Shown here piece by piece: positions 34,986-46,886 of a DNA stretch of 64,000 nt (its first letter is position 1; the number at the start of each line of letters is the position of its first letter). A program made the translations under genes and the position numbers. The stretch comes from Piezodorus guildinii (Eukaryota > Arthropoda > Insecta > Hemiptera > Pentatomidae), in contig CM041292.1 in NCBI GenBank assembly GCA_023052935.1, positions 84,831,169 through 84,895,168 on the forward strand, in the 5' to 3' direction. The notes below the pieces were generated by a model. That model searched no databases. It worked only from the letters and a program-made list of their open reading frames with translations, and had not been told where the DNA came from.

Positions 34986-35585
34986 CTACACCACTCTTCT
35001 AACTTCAAAAAATCTCTTTAAATAATAAACCTGGCCGATGGTCATTGTAATAAGAACAACTGCTTCAAAAATAGACCAAGTTACAACTCTGCTGTTAGTT
35101 GCCTCATTAATACCATGATGGATACGATCACGCACACTCATATATTCTTGTTCATGCTTGACACCAGTTAGTGCAGCAGATAGGTCCTTAATCATTTGCT
35201 CCATCTTGTTATGATCAGCATCATTTTTATTTTCACTTGAAGGAGCTTCACCAACCTCCATATTGAACATGACAACTTTGGGTGTCATAGTAGACATTTG
35301 GTTACTAAAGCAATATGTATATACACCAGATGCATGAGCTGAAAAAGTATATTTTCCACTAGTTTCTCTTGCTCCTTGATGAATAATGCTATCATCAGGA
35401 CCAATTATTTTAACGTCTATGTCTAGGAAACCTCCTTCTGATATCTCAAACATTAAACCAAGCTTGGTACCTTGTTCTACTTTTTCAAAGAAACATTCTT
35501 CAGAATGGGCATCAACTGTAACGAAGTATGCCGTGGAAAAACTAACACAAGCTAACAGAAGAAATATATTTACAATGAAATGCAT
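34986..35585 (-). CDS. TMED2: TMED2 (p24 beta) cargo receptor
   Basis: One 199-codon exon encodes a type I membrane protein of the ER-Golgi early secretory pathway that cycles in COPI and COPII vesicles and forms hetero-oligomers with other p24 proteins. A signal peptide covers residues 1-19, followed by the mature start [17 protein letters not shown]. The GOLD domain spans about 20-105, with Cys31 and Cys92 placed to form the family disulphide, and contains [24 protein letters not shown] and [16 protein letters not shown]. The coiled coil runs about 120-165 ([20 protein letters not shown]), the membrane span about 168-190, and the cytosolic tail is [13 protein letters not shown], where FF and the basic residues bind coat proteins. 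Length and tail are those of TMED2. The coding region has no intron and no downstream poly(A) tract, so it looks like the normal gene, though an old retrocopy cannot be excluded. Confidence 0.96.
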   Translation of the reverse strand: MHFIVNIFLLLACVSFSTAYFVTVDAHSEECFFEKVEQGTKLGLMFEISEGGFLDIDVKIIGPDDSIIHQGARETSGKYTFSAHASGVYTYCFSNQMSTMTPKVVMFNMEVGEAPSSENKNDADHNKMEQMIKDLSAALTGVKHEQEYMSVRDRIHHGINEATNSRVVTWSIFEAVVLITMTIGQVYYLKRFFEVRRVV

Positions 35586-37047
35586 GGTAGAAAAAACCTA
35601 AACTACAACTAAATATTTCACATGAAGAAACTTTATGAAGATGTGGCATGAGGAGGCTATATGAACAAAAGGTTATATTGAAATATCATGAAATGATAAA
35701 AATATTCAAAATAAACACAAAAAATCTCCTAAGAAGAAATATTTATAACATATATTTATTTTTAAGAAATGGATCTAAAATGTAGTTATCGCACTTTTTT
35801 TAAAGCTGTTTTCTGAGATAAAATATATGTTATACATCCTTCAAAAGTATGAATTTAGGATGTGACCGTATTCGTCCAGATTAAATTAATTAAATTCCAA
35901 AAATATGTTAGATAACTCCTAATTATTTCTTTAAAATTTTCTTAATGGTTTGACTTTAAGAGTTATTTAGATAGCAGTGATAGGCTATTGGTTTAAATTC
36001 AAGACCGGATGAGTATGTGTAATTTATTTCACCTAAACTAATTTTATCTTCATGATGATTTCATTCGGACTATAAAGCGGCTCGTTTTATTTAATATTGT
36101 TTTTGGAATTAACTACATTATTTTAAAATTTAGTTATTAATGATTGATGTCAAGCAATTGAATTCCAGTATATGAACATAACTAACATAAAAATTTAGGG
36201 CACGGGAATTAGTTATCTAGTTTTGTGTTCTTGGTAAGAAATTCTATTACAGTAACAATCCGAAAAAGTTATAATATGGAAATCGAAAAATATGTACATG
36301 TAAATCTTAAAATGGAATTGCCAAAACTTAAAACTATTATTTGTTTACTACAATTTTCAAACTAAATTAAAAAGAAATAATCGTTGCATGTTTTTCTAGC
36401 TGAAGTAGTATCGGTATTTGCCATTGAAAGTAAAAGAAAAATCATGTTGCAAAATACTGAAAAATATAAATTTATTAGTTCTTTAATAAACATTTCTTCA
36501 AATAATGCCTATATGGGTTATCTTCGTATTGTAAAATACATTTGGATTATAACTTTTTAATTCTTCAGCTATTTTTTTTTTTTTTTTAAAGAATTAACTG
36601 ATGATAAAGTAATTGGTACATGATTTATAATTCTATTTATAGTTGTTACATGCTTTCAGAAATGATATACAGTTGAATTAATTATTTCAGACTGAATGTT
36701 TTAGGAATGATTGATTCAATTGTGTATTCCTATTAAATTATAGATATTTGAAAGTTATTTTTGAATGAGTAAGAAATTCATTTTGTTGTTAGTAGTCATG
36801 GGAACTTATTATTTTATACCACAATAATTTGCTTTCTTTGTTGATTTTAGCTTATTATAAAATGTATTATAGTTGCCAATTTGATGATTTTTTAAAAATA
36901 TTGATTATTAGTGTAATTTATTTTTGTTCTAAAAACAATACACATTTGAGATGCTAGAAATGTCAATTTTTGTATTTTTCATGAAAATGATAAACTTTTC
37001 CTCAGGGAGTACTTTAAATATTTTTTATAACTCCTCGAGCAAGAGTT
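35586..37047. other. TMED2 upstream region and gene-free DNA
   Basis: This probably contains the TMED2 promoter close to 35590-35700, with no clear core motif. The remainder is A+T-rich, and no supported exon was found. Confidence 0.35.
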
Positions 37048-37290
37048 GTTTATTTATCGAACATCACTTTATTCTGCTATGGCCAATCAGACGATGCTAC
37101 AGTTGGAGTCCTAAATTCTTCCTGGTCAGGTTTAATTAGGATATGGATCTTTAATGAGTACCTGACATTGCCTTTGTTCAGGACCACCTTTTTACTCATC
37201 CTAAAAAATTCTAGGGTCACCTGACAGGTTTAAACCCTGGACCTGGGGCATAGAAGGCTGTTATGCTAGCCAATAAACCACAGGTGACCC
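37048..37290 (-). mobile_element. SINE family 1 copy with 15-bp target duplication
   Basis: The copy is flanked by cctcgagcaagagtt (37033-37047) and cctcgagcaagggtt (37291-37305), 14 of 15 identical, which fixes the SINE limits. On the minus strand it starts ggggtcacctg (tRNA-like head, A box near TGGTTTATTGGCTAGC, B box AGGGTTTAAACC) and ends in an ATAAATAAA tail. Target duplication and tail support LINE-machinery retroposition. Confidence 0.85.
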
Positions 37291-37513
37291 CCTCGAGCAA
37301 GGGTTTTGGTATGTCTGATTATACAGGGTTTTGACTTTTCCAGTGTCTTTGAATCCTATGATTAAAAGACAATCATCAGTTTTCTTTAGCAGTTTTTCAA
37401 GTTTTTTTTTCATCTCTGAATTGAGTTAGATTCTTGAAAAGTTTTGGATTAAAACAACAACTATTTTATTCTAAGAACAATGTACAGACTAATGCCATAT
37501 ATATCTTTTCCAG

Positions 37514-37585
37514 ATGGGGTACATACCATGGTGGCAAAGTGAAATGGTTCAAACAGAAGAATTCAAAAAGGGAAAATCATATCAG
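37514..37585 (+). other. Candidate 72-nt internal exon, unknown gene
   Basis: A strong acceptor (atatatcttttccag) and a strong donor (CAG/GTAAAT) border 72 bases that are open in two frames. One gives GYIPWWQSEMVQTEEFKKGK, the other WGTYHGGKVKWFKQKNSKRE. The length is a multiple of three. No partner exon or family is recognised. If real, the gene runs on the plus strand between TMED2 and the LINE at 37985. Confidence 0.3.
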
Positions 37586-37644
37586 GTAAATATACAATAA
37601 GAATGATTGGGAATCATTATATGTTTACTATTAAAGTATATTCA

Positions 37645-37925
37645 AGGGAGTGGCATGGTATAGTGAATAGAGCACTAGGCTACTGTTCTCCGGGCCCTGG
37701 GTTCGAATCCTGGCTGTGATGGAATACTTGACCATTGGGGGCATTATTACTTCATTTCTAAGTTAATACATAAGTATATAAACAGAAATAACTCATTTGA
37801 TTAAAACTATCATATTTACTGTGGGTAATAAATTAAATAGGAGCCTGCAGTTGGGTTGTCTGGATAGTGTATTAGCCTACCAAGCTAAAGGTTGTGAGTT
37901 TGAATCCTGGTTCCATCCGATATTT
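37645..37925 (+). mobile_element. Two tRNA-like SINE heads in tandem
   Basis: At 37648-37725 gggagtggcatggtatagtg and CTGGGTTCGAATCCTGG give A- and B-box-like elements; this is the family 3 head seen at 18115. At 37855-37920 a different head has GTCTGGATAGTGTATTAGCC and GTGAGTTTGAATCCTGG. Neither folds as a proper tRNA. They may be SINE 5' ends with short bodies. Confidence 0.5.
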
Positions 37926-37984
37926 TTTAGGTATTTAACTAAAATTTGATTCAAAACCATGTGAGACCGATCATAAACTGTCAT

Positions 37985-39300
37985 GTGGTCTTCAAACCAC
38001 TTCAAGGAGGCTAGATTGTATGGTGAAGATCAATACAGTCAGTCCCGCCAACAGATTAAAAATAGTAATATCCATAGTAGTATATAGTAATATCCAAAAA
38101 ACCATCGGTGATAACCCATCACCTTGTCTTAATCCAGTTCTTATTTGGAGAGGTTCACTTATTTCTCCTCTTAACTTGACTTTCGAGTAGGTATCAGTTA
38201 AAGTCACTTTAATTAAGCGCAATGTTTTCTGATCCAGCCTGTATTTTTCCAAAATTATTAATACAACCTCCCTATCCACCGAATCACATGCTTTTTGGAA
38301 ATCTTTGAATGATTCATAAATTCTCTTTGATCTTGCTGCATAATATCAAAGAATCAATTTCAAACATAAAATATGTTCTGGAAATGATATCTCTTTCCTA
38401 AACTCTCCTTGATGTTCCCCTAGTTTTTGAACTACCTGTAATACTAACCTATTCATTAATAGTTTAGACAAAATCTTGTATGTTACAGATAACAAGAATT
38501 TTCCCTTAATTAATAACATTTGTTTTTGATCCTTTTCTTATACAATGGATGGATCAACACTACTTTCCTACGTTCTGGCATTTCCTATTTTGCCCATATC
38601 TTGTGTAATAGCTCTGTCATTTTCCCAATAAACCTTTCATCCACTTGTTTCTACATTTATGCTATCACATCTTCCCAGAATGCTTTACAAGAAAAAATTG
38701 CTTCTTTAACTTCTTCTATAGTCGGTGGTTCACTGTCATGGTTTTGTACCACACTCCTCGTTTCCAATTTTTCCTTCGGTTCTTTACAGTTCAGCAGTTT
38801 TCTGTGATATTCCACCATAATCTTGTTCTCCTTTTCATTCAACGCTATATTCCCATCCTTATTCCTAAAATTTAGGTTTGACCCTGAATATCATTTGGCC
38901 CTATTTTTAAACACCCTGTTGAATAATCTCATTTTCTGTTTTTTAAGTTGTTATCCATTTCTTTCATTTGTTTTTTCAAATACGCCCGTTTGATTCCCAT
39001 AATAATTTTGTTTGTGTTTTTCTTTTCTAGCTGTAGTGCATTGTGGTTTTCTTGTGTTTTGTTTGAGCTTCATCTTTTCCATTTCACCAATCTTTCCTTT
39101 ATCGCTTCTTCACATCTTTGGTCTCACCATGTATGTCTAGCCCATATTTCTAATGGTGCTACTTTACTTACTGTCTCTACTAATTTTTTTGTGATTTCTT
39201 CCCAGTTTTTGGAATTTTTTCTAAAATTTCCTCAAACTCTTTTTCCTTCCTCTTAAGTGTCTCTCTGTTTACCTTAAATGTTTTAGTTTTCATTCTTTTT
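37985..39300 (-). mobile_element. Endonuclease-RT type LINE, RT-domain relic
   Basis: Minus-strand frames give, in order, ENKIMVEYHRKLLNCKEPKE and EPPTIEEVKEAIFSCKAF (the linker before the RT, about 38830-38660), DFQKACDSVDREVVLIILEK (RT motif A region, about 38310-38240) and TGLRQGDGLSPMVF (motif B, about 38140-38090). The catalytic YADD block is not present, and stops and frameshifts are frequent. The C-terminal piece at 43695 may be from the same family. Confidence 0.7.
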
Positions 39301-39564
39301 TTTACCTTTATTAGGTATGAATTTAATTTTTATTTGCGACAACTAGTGGTCCGATGTGATATTTGGAGATTATCTTACTTTAAAATTTTGGATATCTCTT
39401 TGATGGTTGTTGAAGATGGCTACATGATGTAACTGGTACTCTCCTAGCTTTGGATTAGGCGTTACCCATGTGAGCCAATAGAAATCAATGGATTATAAAT
39501 TTATATAATATATATGGATCATATAAATTATAAAAATTATTTAAAATTGTTAAAAATAATTTTT

Positions 39565-40451
39565 ACTTTCACTTACTATATATAGTAAGGAGAAGTATTG
39601 CGATCGTGAAAATTTTCGAATTCCAGTTTTCAACGGAAATACACGTTTTAGGGTCCCCTGAGTCGAAATAACCAAGTCCCGCAAAAAGGTGTGTGTGTGT
39701 GAGGTAACTCCAAGGCGGAAACGGCAAGTCCTATGAAACTGAAATTTCATATTTAAGACAACTATACGCCCTAGACGTGACAAAACTTTTTTCATTAAAA
39801 TGAGCTTACCAGAAGAGGCACTTTATACCATGCATTTTGCACCTTTTTTCGATTTTCTCGTTCCGACGGTTTTGATTAAACTCGCTATATCAATGTAAAA
39901 TTTAATGGGCTTTAATATCATGTAGGTTTTATTCTGATTGAAATGGTCTGACAGGGCTTAAATGCCGATATTATAAATTTTCTTCCTCTAAAGTACCTTT
40001 AATTTTGTAGATTCAATAAAAATAACTATATTATCTTGTTAACGCTGATGAAAAACAGGTACATGTATAAATTGAATAAATTCAATACCTAACTAAGGAG
40101 AAAACAGAAAAAATATTTTTTTAATGCAATTTTTCGTTTTTGAATGTAAGAGAAGTAATATACATGTATGATATACCGTTGGAAAGCTAAAGATTTTAGA
40201 AAAAATATTATCTCATACACAAACTTTTAAAAGTTAATAGAGAGTGATGAAATGAACATAAAACTAACTGATTATTTTAGATAATAATATAATAGATTTT
40301 TTAATAAAACACATGCTTCTTTATAAATTCAATTTAATTAATTCCTTAATAGTTTCACGTATTTTTATCTCTAACTGCTTTTGAAAATTCTTTCATTGAT
40401 TTTAAAAATGGAGGTAAGTGAAAGTCGTGTGTTGCCCGCACCAGATTTTTT
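39565..40451 (+). repeat. 0.89 kb dispersed repeat, copy 2
   Basis: This is almost identical to 25208-26100 over its full length, including ACTTTCACTTACTATATA at the start, GTAAGTGAAAGT near the end and the shared terminal gttgcccgcaccagattttt. Differences are single bases and small indels (for example an extra tta at about 40208). The two copies are direct repeats 14 kb apart. Confidence 0.88.
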
Positions 40452-40645
40452 ATTTATAAATTTTTATATTTATTTAAACCCTGAAACTTTGATAAAATGT
40501 AATTGAATTCGAAAAGAATAAATTATATTATGGAAGTTGGTGAATGCTTTTGTGAATATGAAAAAATGTATACTTTTCTTTTTCATCTTGTATAATTACT
40601 AGAATCTTTTTGGTGGTTTGTTTCCATCGTAAAATAATGTTATAA

Positions 40646-40776
40646 GAGAGAAGTTGATTCTGGGTGCAATAAAAAAAAACACTTAACTGTGCAGAAAACT
40701 TAATTTATGAAACAAAACTTAAATGAAAGGTATCTACTTAATTAATTGTTGACTGCACCCAGAATCAACTTCTCTC
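40646..40776. repeat. Palindromic repeat, family delta, copy 2
   Basis: The arms gagagaagttgattctgggt and acccagaatcaacttctctc are perfect inverted copies. The inner part is A/T-rich and has diverged from 33058-33175. The outer flank tacacacagtcaaac is the inverse of gttgactgtgtgta beside the other copy, so the unit extends past the palindrome. Confidence 0.7.
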
Positions 40777-41666
40777 CTTTATGTACACACAGTCAAACAT
40801 TATCAGTTCACTAAAATAATGCTACTTTGCATCTGGTTATGTGCTATATTGAATGTTTTCAATAATTTAGCTAGTAATTGATTATAATTCTATGTGCACT
40901 TTTACTTCAGGTTAATTTAAAGTGATCTTTGGAAGTTGAAATGCTATTAGTTTCTTTTGAATAGATATGTGCTTTGATCCTCTCCTTATAGAAATAATCT
41001 TTGTTATTACATTTCTGACTAAGATTCTTGTTGACATAGGTTTGTTTCCTCTTCTCCCATTACTCCTCTAAGTATCACTCTTTTAAAGTGCTTCAATTAG
41101 AATAACTTGGAGTCAACATTCATTTGTTGGGTGTCTTGATGAGGGTAATGACCATTTTAACCATATCAGTTCTTATGGGATCTCATTTAAAAAATGGTAC
41201 ATGGTAAAGATTGCTATCTCATGGAGTTGATATGTTATCTTAGAAATGTTTAAATCTTATGGCATTGGTTTGTAATCAGGCCTGGATGTGTTGAAAATCA
41301 TTTCATTGGGGTATTACGTAGTGGACTGCATCTTCCCTCTTTGCTTAGAATGACTGGTTAAATTTAGGATTATTGAATATACAATAATTGAAGTAGAAAA
41401 GGGTGTTATTATGAAAAAAAGTAAATCAAACATTACTAATTATGAATTATTAGAAGTGGTAAAACACTAGCGTCTTATTCTATGGTCAAAAATTACAAAT
41501 TGAATTTTTTTTAAACATATAGATAGCTGAAATAGACTATTTATATAAAGCTTTGTACTTGTATATATATCTACAGCTTCTATAAGCATAAATGCACTAT
41601 CAGGTGTTTCAATCTATTAACACACATTTTTATACTAGTCTTGGATTTTTACATTCATGGTGTAAT
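40777..41666. other. Gene-free DNA
   Basis: No supported gene or recognisable transposon is seen in this 0.9 kb. Confidence 0.35.
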
Positions 41667-41674
41667 GTTAAGAT

Positions 41675-41789
41675 TAGGGGTGGGCATAATCGAATGATCG
41701 GACTCCGATGATTTCAATAATCGAATGATCCATATGTATTCTGGAAGACAATATGGCACAATTCCCCCCTCTATCATTGCTAAGCTTAG

Positions 41790-41822
<33 letters not shown>

Positions 41823-41965
41823 TCATAAGGTCATTCGATTATGGTTTCTGAATATATATCTTTAAAAAATTGAGTTTGAATGGTCATTCATTTCTCTAAA
41901 CCGATTAATTCGATAATAAATTAATTCAAATGATTGAAATCGTCATTCGATTATGCCAATCCCTA
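41675..41965. mobile_element. hAT-type MITE with 8-bp target duplication
   Basis: The 291-bp element is flanked by GTTAAGAT on both sides (41667-41674 and 41966-41973). Its ends are inverted: TAGGGGTGGGCATAATCGAA and, from the other side, TAGGGATTGGCATAATCGAA. An 8-bp duplication with TAGGGNTGGGC-like ends is typical of hAT elements. Subterminal copies of atcgaatga are scattered inside, and a 31-base A run occupies 41790-41820. It has no coding capacity. Confidence 0.92.
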
Positions 41966-41973
41966 GTTAAGAT

Positions 41974-43694
41974 AGTGAATATAGAACCAAATAGTCCCTT
42001 AAACTGCTTTGAAATAAATGTAATATCAATTTTTAGAGAAAAAACAAAACAACTAAAAAATAAGCCATTTAAAATTTATTTTGTGTAATTAGAGTTTTTA
42101 AATGTAGATATTTTATTATTATAGGTTTATTATTCTTGCACATTAGTTAATAATTAATTTATTAGAGTTACTCTACCTTACTTTTATTATTTTTTTATAC
42201 CTATTAGAGTTTATGAAGTTTAATCTCAATTTTTTAAATATTAAAATATGAAATAATTTAATTTAATTTATAACTTGATAAAAATCTTACCTTTTTCTAT
42301 GAATGATACTTATAGGCTTATTATATCTAGTGCTTGTGAATTGAAAGTTAATTCCATCAACTCTGCTTTTTTCTTTTCATTTGATTTGTTAATTATTTGT
42401 ATTAATATTTCATCTAATGAAATATGATCTGTGATATAGGTTGGTTCAAACAAAAATGTTTGTAAACCATGTGTACTTCACTATCATCCTTATTCAATTT
42501 TCATACTGTGTACTGTACATTACACATATGTTTCATTTATATCTTTTAAAGTGTCATTTTTATCATCTATGGTCCTTTATGTTACTAACTGAATACTTAA
42601 ATTTTCACAAGCCTTCGACAGTTTTTTTTTTTTCATTTTCATAAATATTAAATATTCCAGCGATCTTAGAATAATTTCTAACTGATTAGGTTCATTGAAA
42701 ATATATGTCAATTTTGCAATAAAATTGATATGATAGCCAATTTTATTTTTTCAAAGAATGAAACAATCGCTGTTATTGAATTTAATTCTATATTCATTAG
42801 TTATATACAATTAGTGGAAGGCAATCACATATTACAGTCTTTTTGGATAAGGAGTCCACTTATTTATTGTCTTATTACTTTGCTTAAATGAGGATAAGTT
42901 ATAAGAGTGGCCGCAACCTACTCTTTGAAAACATATGCCGTAACAGTATTTATATATTTAAGTGTGATGCAATAACCAATCACTTTGTTTTTGATAATGA
43001 AATTCTAGAGGGTATGCAGGATTTTTCGCTGGAGAAGAGAGCAATTAGTTTGAAAGTAAGTGTGTAGTTGGAAGTATAATCAGTTTCTAACCAGGCCTTT
43101 TATTCTAATACTTTACTTTATTATTTAATATTTTATTAGAAATATTTGTATATGTCCCAATAATTCTAAGGGGTAGCCGTTGACCTCTCCTGCTCCCCCC
43201 TAAACCTGTGATGAAATTTGTTGATTAATTTAGAAGTTTATAAAGTTGACTCTAAATGTTGATATATAGTCCAGAAGCCAGAGATGCATGGTTGACTACC
43301 TCATCGAATATACATCTAGAAACATTTTTAACATTTAGTTTGTACTATACTTATTACAAAAATAAATTTCTAATGAGTAAAGGAATATATAAAATTTCAA
43401 TATGAAAATATTTTTGGGAATAATTAAAGATTAAATTGTCAAAAGAAAACTGTTCCAATATTAAAAAAATGTGATCAAAACTGTATGATAAGGCTGATTG
43501 AGGACTCATAAGTTTTGAATATATGTCTGTATCATGAAGATTAGCTTGTTAGAAAAAATAAACAAAGCTTTTTGTATTTCAACCACTTGTATTAGAACAT
43601 TGTAGGTATTAATTTTACATCAGTCTACATTAACATAAATGTCCTCCAAGAGGAATTATCCGCAATAAATATGAAGATTAATCCCGGTTAGATT
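41974..43694. other. Gene-free DNA with one unassigned 59-codon frame
   Basis: Mostly A+T-rich. At 42888-43068 a plus-strand frame (MRISYKSGRNLLFENICRNS ... GMQDFSLEKRAISLK) contains a GTAAGT that could act as a donor at 43054. It could be an exon or a transposase crumb. There is no other evidence. Confidence 0.3.
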
Positions 43695-43905
43695 AAATGC
43701 ATGTGAATTGGAAAGAAACCCCAAAGGAAAATGAGAGTACTAAGGGTTGGAGGAGAGAGATTTGAGCAGGTTGACAGTTTTAAATATTTGGGAGCTCATC
43801 TCAATGAGAGTGGCTACATAGACGAGGAAGTGGCCCAAAGAATTGGAGCAGCAGGCAATATGTTCTGTATGGTCAGGCGGTTATTTTATCTTTATACAGA
43901 TGAGC
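43695..43905 (+). mobile_element. Endonuclease-RT type LINE, post-RT fragment
   Basis: The frame reads RVLRVGGERFEQVDSFKYLG followed by AHLNESGYIDEEVAQRIGAA, matching the VGGxxxEQVxxFKYLGSxIxxDGxxxxEIxxRI segment that follows the RT in this LINE type. Only about 70 codons remain. Confidence 0.7.
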
Positions 43906-43931
43906 TACGTTTTGTTTTAGACCCTTTTTAA

Positions 43932-44797
43932 TTCATAAAAAATAAATTAAAAATTATGAAAACTTTTTTCAATAAATGTAAAAACTAAAATTCATGAAAG
44001 TTAAAAAAAAAAAAATTAGTATATATTTTTTTGATGTTTTTGGGTACCAAGATTATCTTTAACCTATGTTATTTAAACTTAACAATGCTTGTTTGTTGAA
44101 TAAATAGCATCAGAAAAAAATTTAAATAGGCAATCTGTAATTAATACAATTATTTTGACAATTTATGATAATTTGTTTTGACAATTTAATCTTTTATTAT
44201 TGCCATAAATATTTTTATATTGAGATTTTATATATTCCTTAACTCATAGAAGAATAAATAACAAACTCATAGATATTAACAAAATTAAAATCTGATATGA
44301 ATTAACAAAATTGTATAATCTCTGAATCAAATAATATAATTATTATTAACCCAGTCTAGTCTTTTTTTAAGTTAATCCGCACTGAATTAGTCACACCAAG
44401 GGCCATGTTAACTTGTGTAAGCCTCCCTAAGGTTTCCATGGACTTTGCTCTTTAGTAAGGGTTTCTGATTCGCAAAAAATGTACTTTTATAATTTTTGAG
44501 ACATAACAGATTATTTAAAACAAAAATTAATTGTGTGTTAGATGGGTTTAAAACTGGAAGCAGTTGATCACTTCATCAAATTAATTAGCTGCTTGGTAAG
44601 AGTTTTAGGACCGCTAGAAATGCATTTTTGTTATAAGTGTGGTACAAAGAAATTTTTAAAAATATTTCTAGATGTATGTTCAATTAGGTTGTCAACCATG
44701 CATCCGCCTCCTTGAGTATTACTTTGTAAGTATTAGATACTCCTAGATATTTTATTTTTGATGTCTGGATATTTCTTGACTGTTTAATATTACAAAA
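43932..44797. other. Gene-free DNA
   Basis: A+T-rich; nothing supported. Confidence 0.35.
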
Positions 44798-44942
44798 GGG
44801 ATACTCACTACGTTTGCTATAGCATGATATTTGTGCTATTGTGCTAAACCCATCAATTCTATACAGGAAATAACTGTAGAAACTCGACGGGTTTAGCAAA
44901 ATAACACAAATAGCATGCTATAGCAAACGTAGTGAGTACCCC
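44798..44942. repeat. Palindromic repeat, about 54-bp arms (family epsilon)
   Basis: The left arm gggatactcactacgtttgct ... tgtgctaaaccc faces gggtttagcaaaataacaca ... agcaaacgtagtgagtaccc with a few mismatches, around a 35-base centre. It looks like a foldback MITE. Only one copy is present, so the ends cannot be confirmed. Confidence 0.7.
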
Positions 44943-46029
44943 TAAAGTTTCATTTTGAAAAAAATGCTAAAATCTTACAAATAATGTTTGAGTACTCTCG
45001 TCTACTGTGTTACTTGGTAGCATATAAACATTCAAAAAATGAAATGAGTTATAGTTGTAAGGATGTTAGGTCTGATCTGGTAAATTTTGGTTTTGGTGAG
45101 ATTCTATGGAGGAAAATATGTAGACTGAGATTTCTGATGTTATTGGCATTGAACTTTCAGAGTTATGAAAATTGTGGTATGTTTTTGTCACTTTTAACGT
45201 GAATATAAGTAGTAATTTTGAAATACATACAAACAATAGTATACTTGCTATTACTCTTCGACTTACGACATTATATCATTTATAGATATAGTGTTGGTAG
45301 CATTTCTATTGTGAAGGGCCGGGGTAGTATGGAGGAGGCTGGAAGACCGGAAGCTCAGACAAGAGCAGCAGTCGGTTACTCAATCTCTCCAGGAAAGGGG
45401 AATCCATTTCCTTTTCCTTTTCCTCCCACAGTGGTTTCCCTGTTCAAAATTACTGCTGTGGGTAAGCAAAAATGCTTAATGTTTCTTACGCGAGGATTTT
45501 CTATCCGTGGTTCATATTGGCTGCATAATACGATTTTGTTCAATTTCGAGATCCCGATATCTTCGTAAATGATCATTTAACGAATTCACTCACTATTTTT
45601 TATTATTTGTTTAAACTCGTAATATTTTAATATAGTACTAGTGCTCGCACGGGTGCAATTATGACTTCGGTGTCAGCTATGTTTTGAAATCTGTCTCCGA
45701 TTTAGGGTTTATCGCTTTAGGAGTTTTAGTTCATCATAACGAAAAGTGCAACTAGCAAGAAAATGTGTTGTTTTTTATAGCGTCTGTTCATTATTATATT
45801 TAATCATTGGCAGAAATTAAAATAAATCAAAATTAGTTAAGTTTATTTGTTTGCTATTTTAAAGTGAAGCACAGATAACGGAAAATTTAATTTTCCCATT
45901 TAATGAAAACTTGATTGATATGTATTTATTCAAAAACTACAGCAACTTTATTTCAACTTGTACGATTTCTTTTATTGCATACTAACTTTTCTGAAATATT
46001 GCTCTTAACAACGGTATATTATACGTCTA
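44943..46029. other. Gene-free DNA
   Basis: No supported gene. Two frames of 72 and 116 codons (44984 and 45218) have no recognisable features. At 45655 actagtgctcgcacgggtgc starts a sequence that looks like a dispersed repeat. Confidence 0.3.
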
Positions 46030-46205
46030 TGTTACTACTACCTGTATTTCGGGAATAATTTTTTGATGACTTGGTTACAGAAAATTTATTTTTCCCGTTT
46101 AAAGAATAGCTAAATTGCAATATATTTTACTTATTTAACCTTAAGGAAAGAATGTCCTAAATGATGGTGAAGGCCGTATCAAAATCCGTCTTGTTTACAA
46201 GAAGT
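46030..46205 (-). repeat. Dispersed repeat shared with 62930-63095
   Basis: On the minus strand this reads ttgatacggccttcaccatc, atttaggacattctttcctt, attttctgtaaccaagtcat and caaaaaattattcccgaaat. The same order with moderate divergence occurs on the plus strand at 62938-63072 (catcgtttaggacattctttcct-like, and tcatcaaaaaattattccta). Class unknown. Confidence 0.6.
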
Positions 46206-46280
46206 TCGCGGAAACCAAAATAGCATTATCATTTTATATGTATAGGAGAAGAGTATAATAGGGATGAGTAGAGAAAGATT

Positions 46281-46564
46281 GTTTGTTTATTTATTTATTT
46301 AACGTCACTTTATGCTACTATGGCTAATCGGACGATGCTACAGTGGGAGTCCTAAATTTTGCCTATCCAGGCTTTATTAGGATAGGGATCTTTAACGAGT
46401 ACCTGATATCGCAGAGGCTCGGGACCACCTTTTAACGTCCCCTCCAAAGGACGGCATAACAAAGGATTTTTCACTCCATTAAAAAATCCTATGTCCACCT
46501 GCAGATTTGAACCCGTGACCTTTGTCATAGGAGTTATGCTAACCACCCAGCTACAAGTGATCTC
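46281..46564 (-). mobile_element. SINE family 1, full-length, perfect 14-bp target duplication
   Basis: The copy is flanked by agtagagaaagatt at 46267-46280 and 46565-46578. On the minus strand it runs from a tRNA-like head (B-box-like CGGGTTCAAATCTG) through the shared body to an AAATAAATAAATAAAC tail. Confidence 0.9.
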
Positions 46565-46611
46565 AGTAGAGAAAGATTTTTGAGGAGGCAACCTACATTC
46601 CAGGTCAGTTT

Positions 46612-46879
46612 TGTTTATTCATATAACGTCACCTGATGCTGATGTGAGTAATCGGATTATGCTTCGGTAGGAGTCTTTAATTTTGCCTATCCAGGTTTAA
46701 TTAGGATAGGCGTTTTTAACGAGTACCTGACATCGCAAAGGCTCGGGACCACCTTTTTCCGTTTCCTCCGAAGGACGGGATAATTTACTCCCATTAAAAA
46801 ATCCTAGGACCGCCTGCCAGGTTTGAACCTGCGACCTTGGTCACAGAAGGCTGTTAGCCACTACACCACTGGTGATCCG
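46612..46879 (-). mobile_element. SINE family 1, full-length
   Basis: This lies 33 bases from the previous copy in the same orientation. The flanks share aggtcag (46602-46608 and 46880-46886), a probable short target duplication. The head on the minus strand has a B-box-like CAGGTTCAAACCTG. Confidence 0.8.
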
Positions 46880-46886
46880 AGGTCAG

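Noticed and set aside
45218..45568. 116-codon plus-strand frame
   Set aside because: No recognisable domain, proline/phenylalanine run from a simple ccttttcc tract, and a comparable open frame on the other strand.
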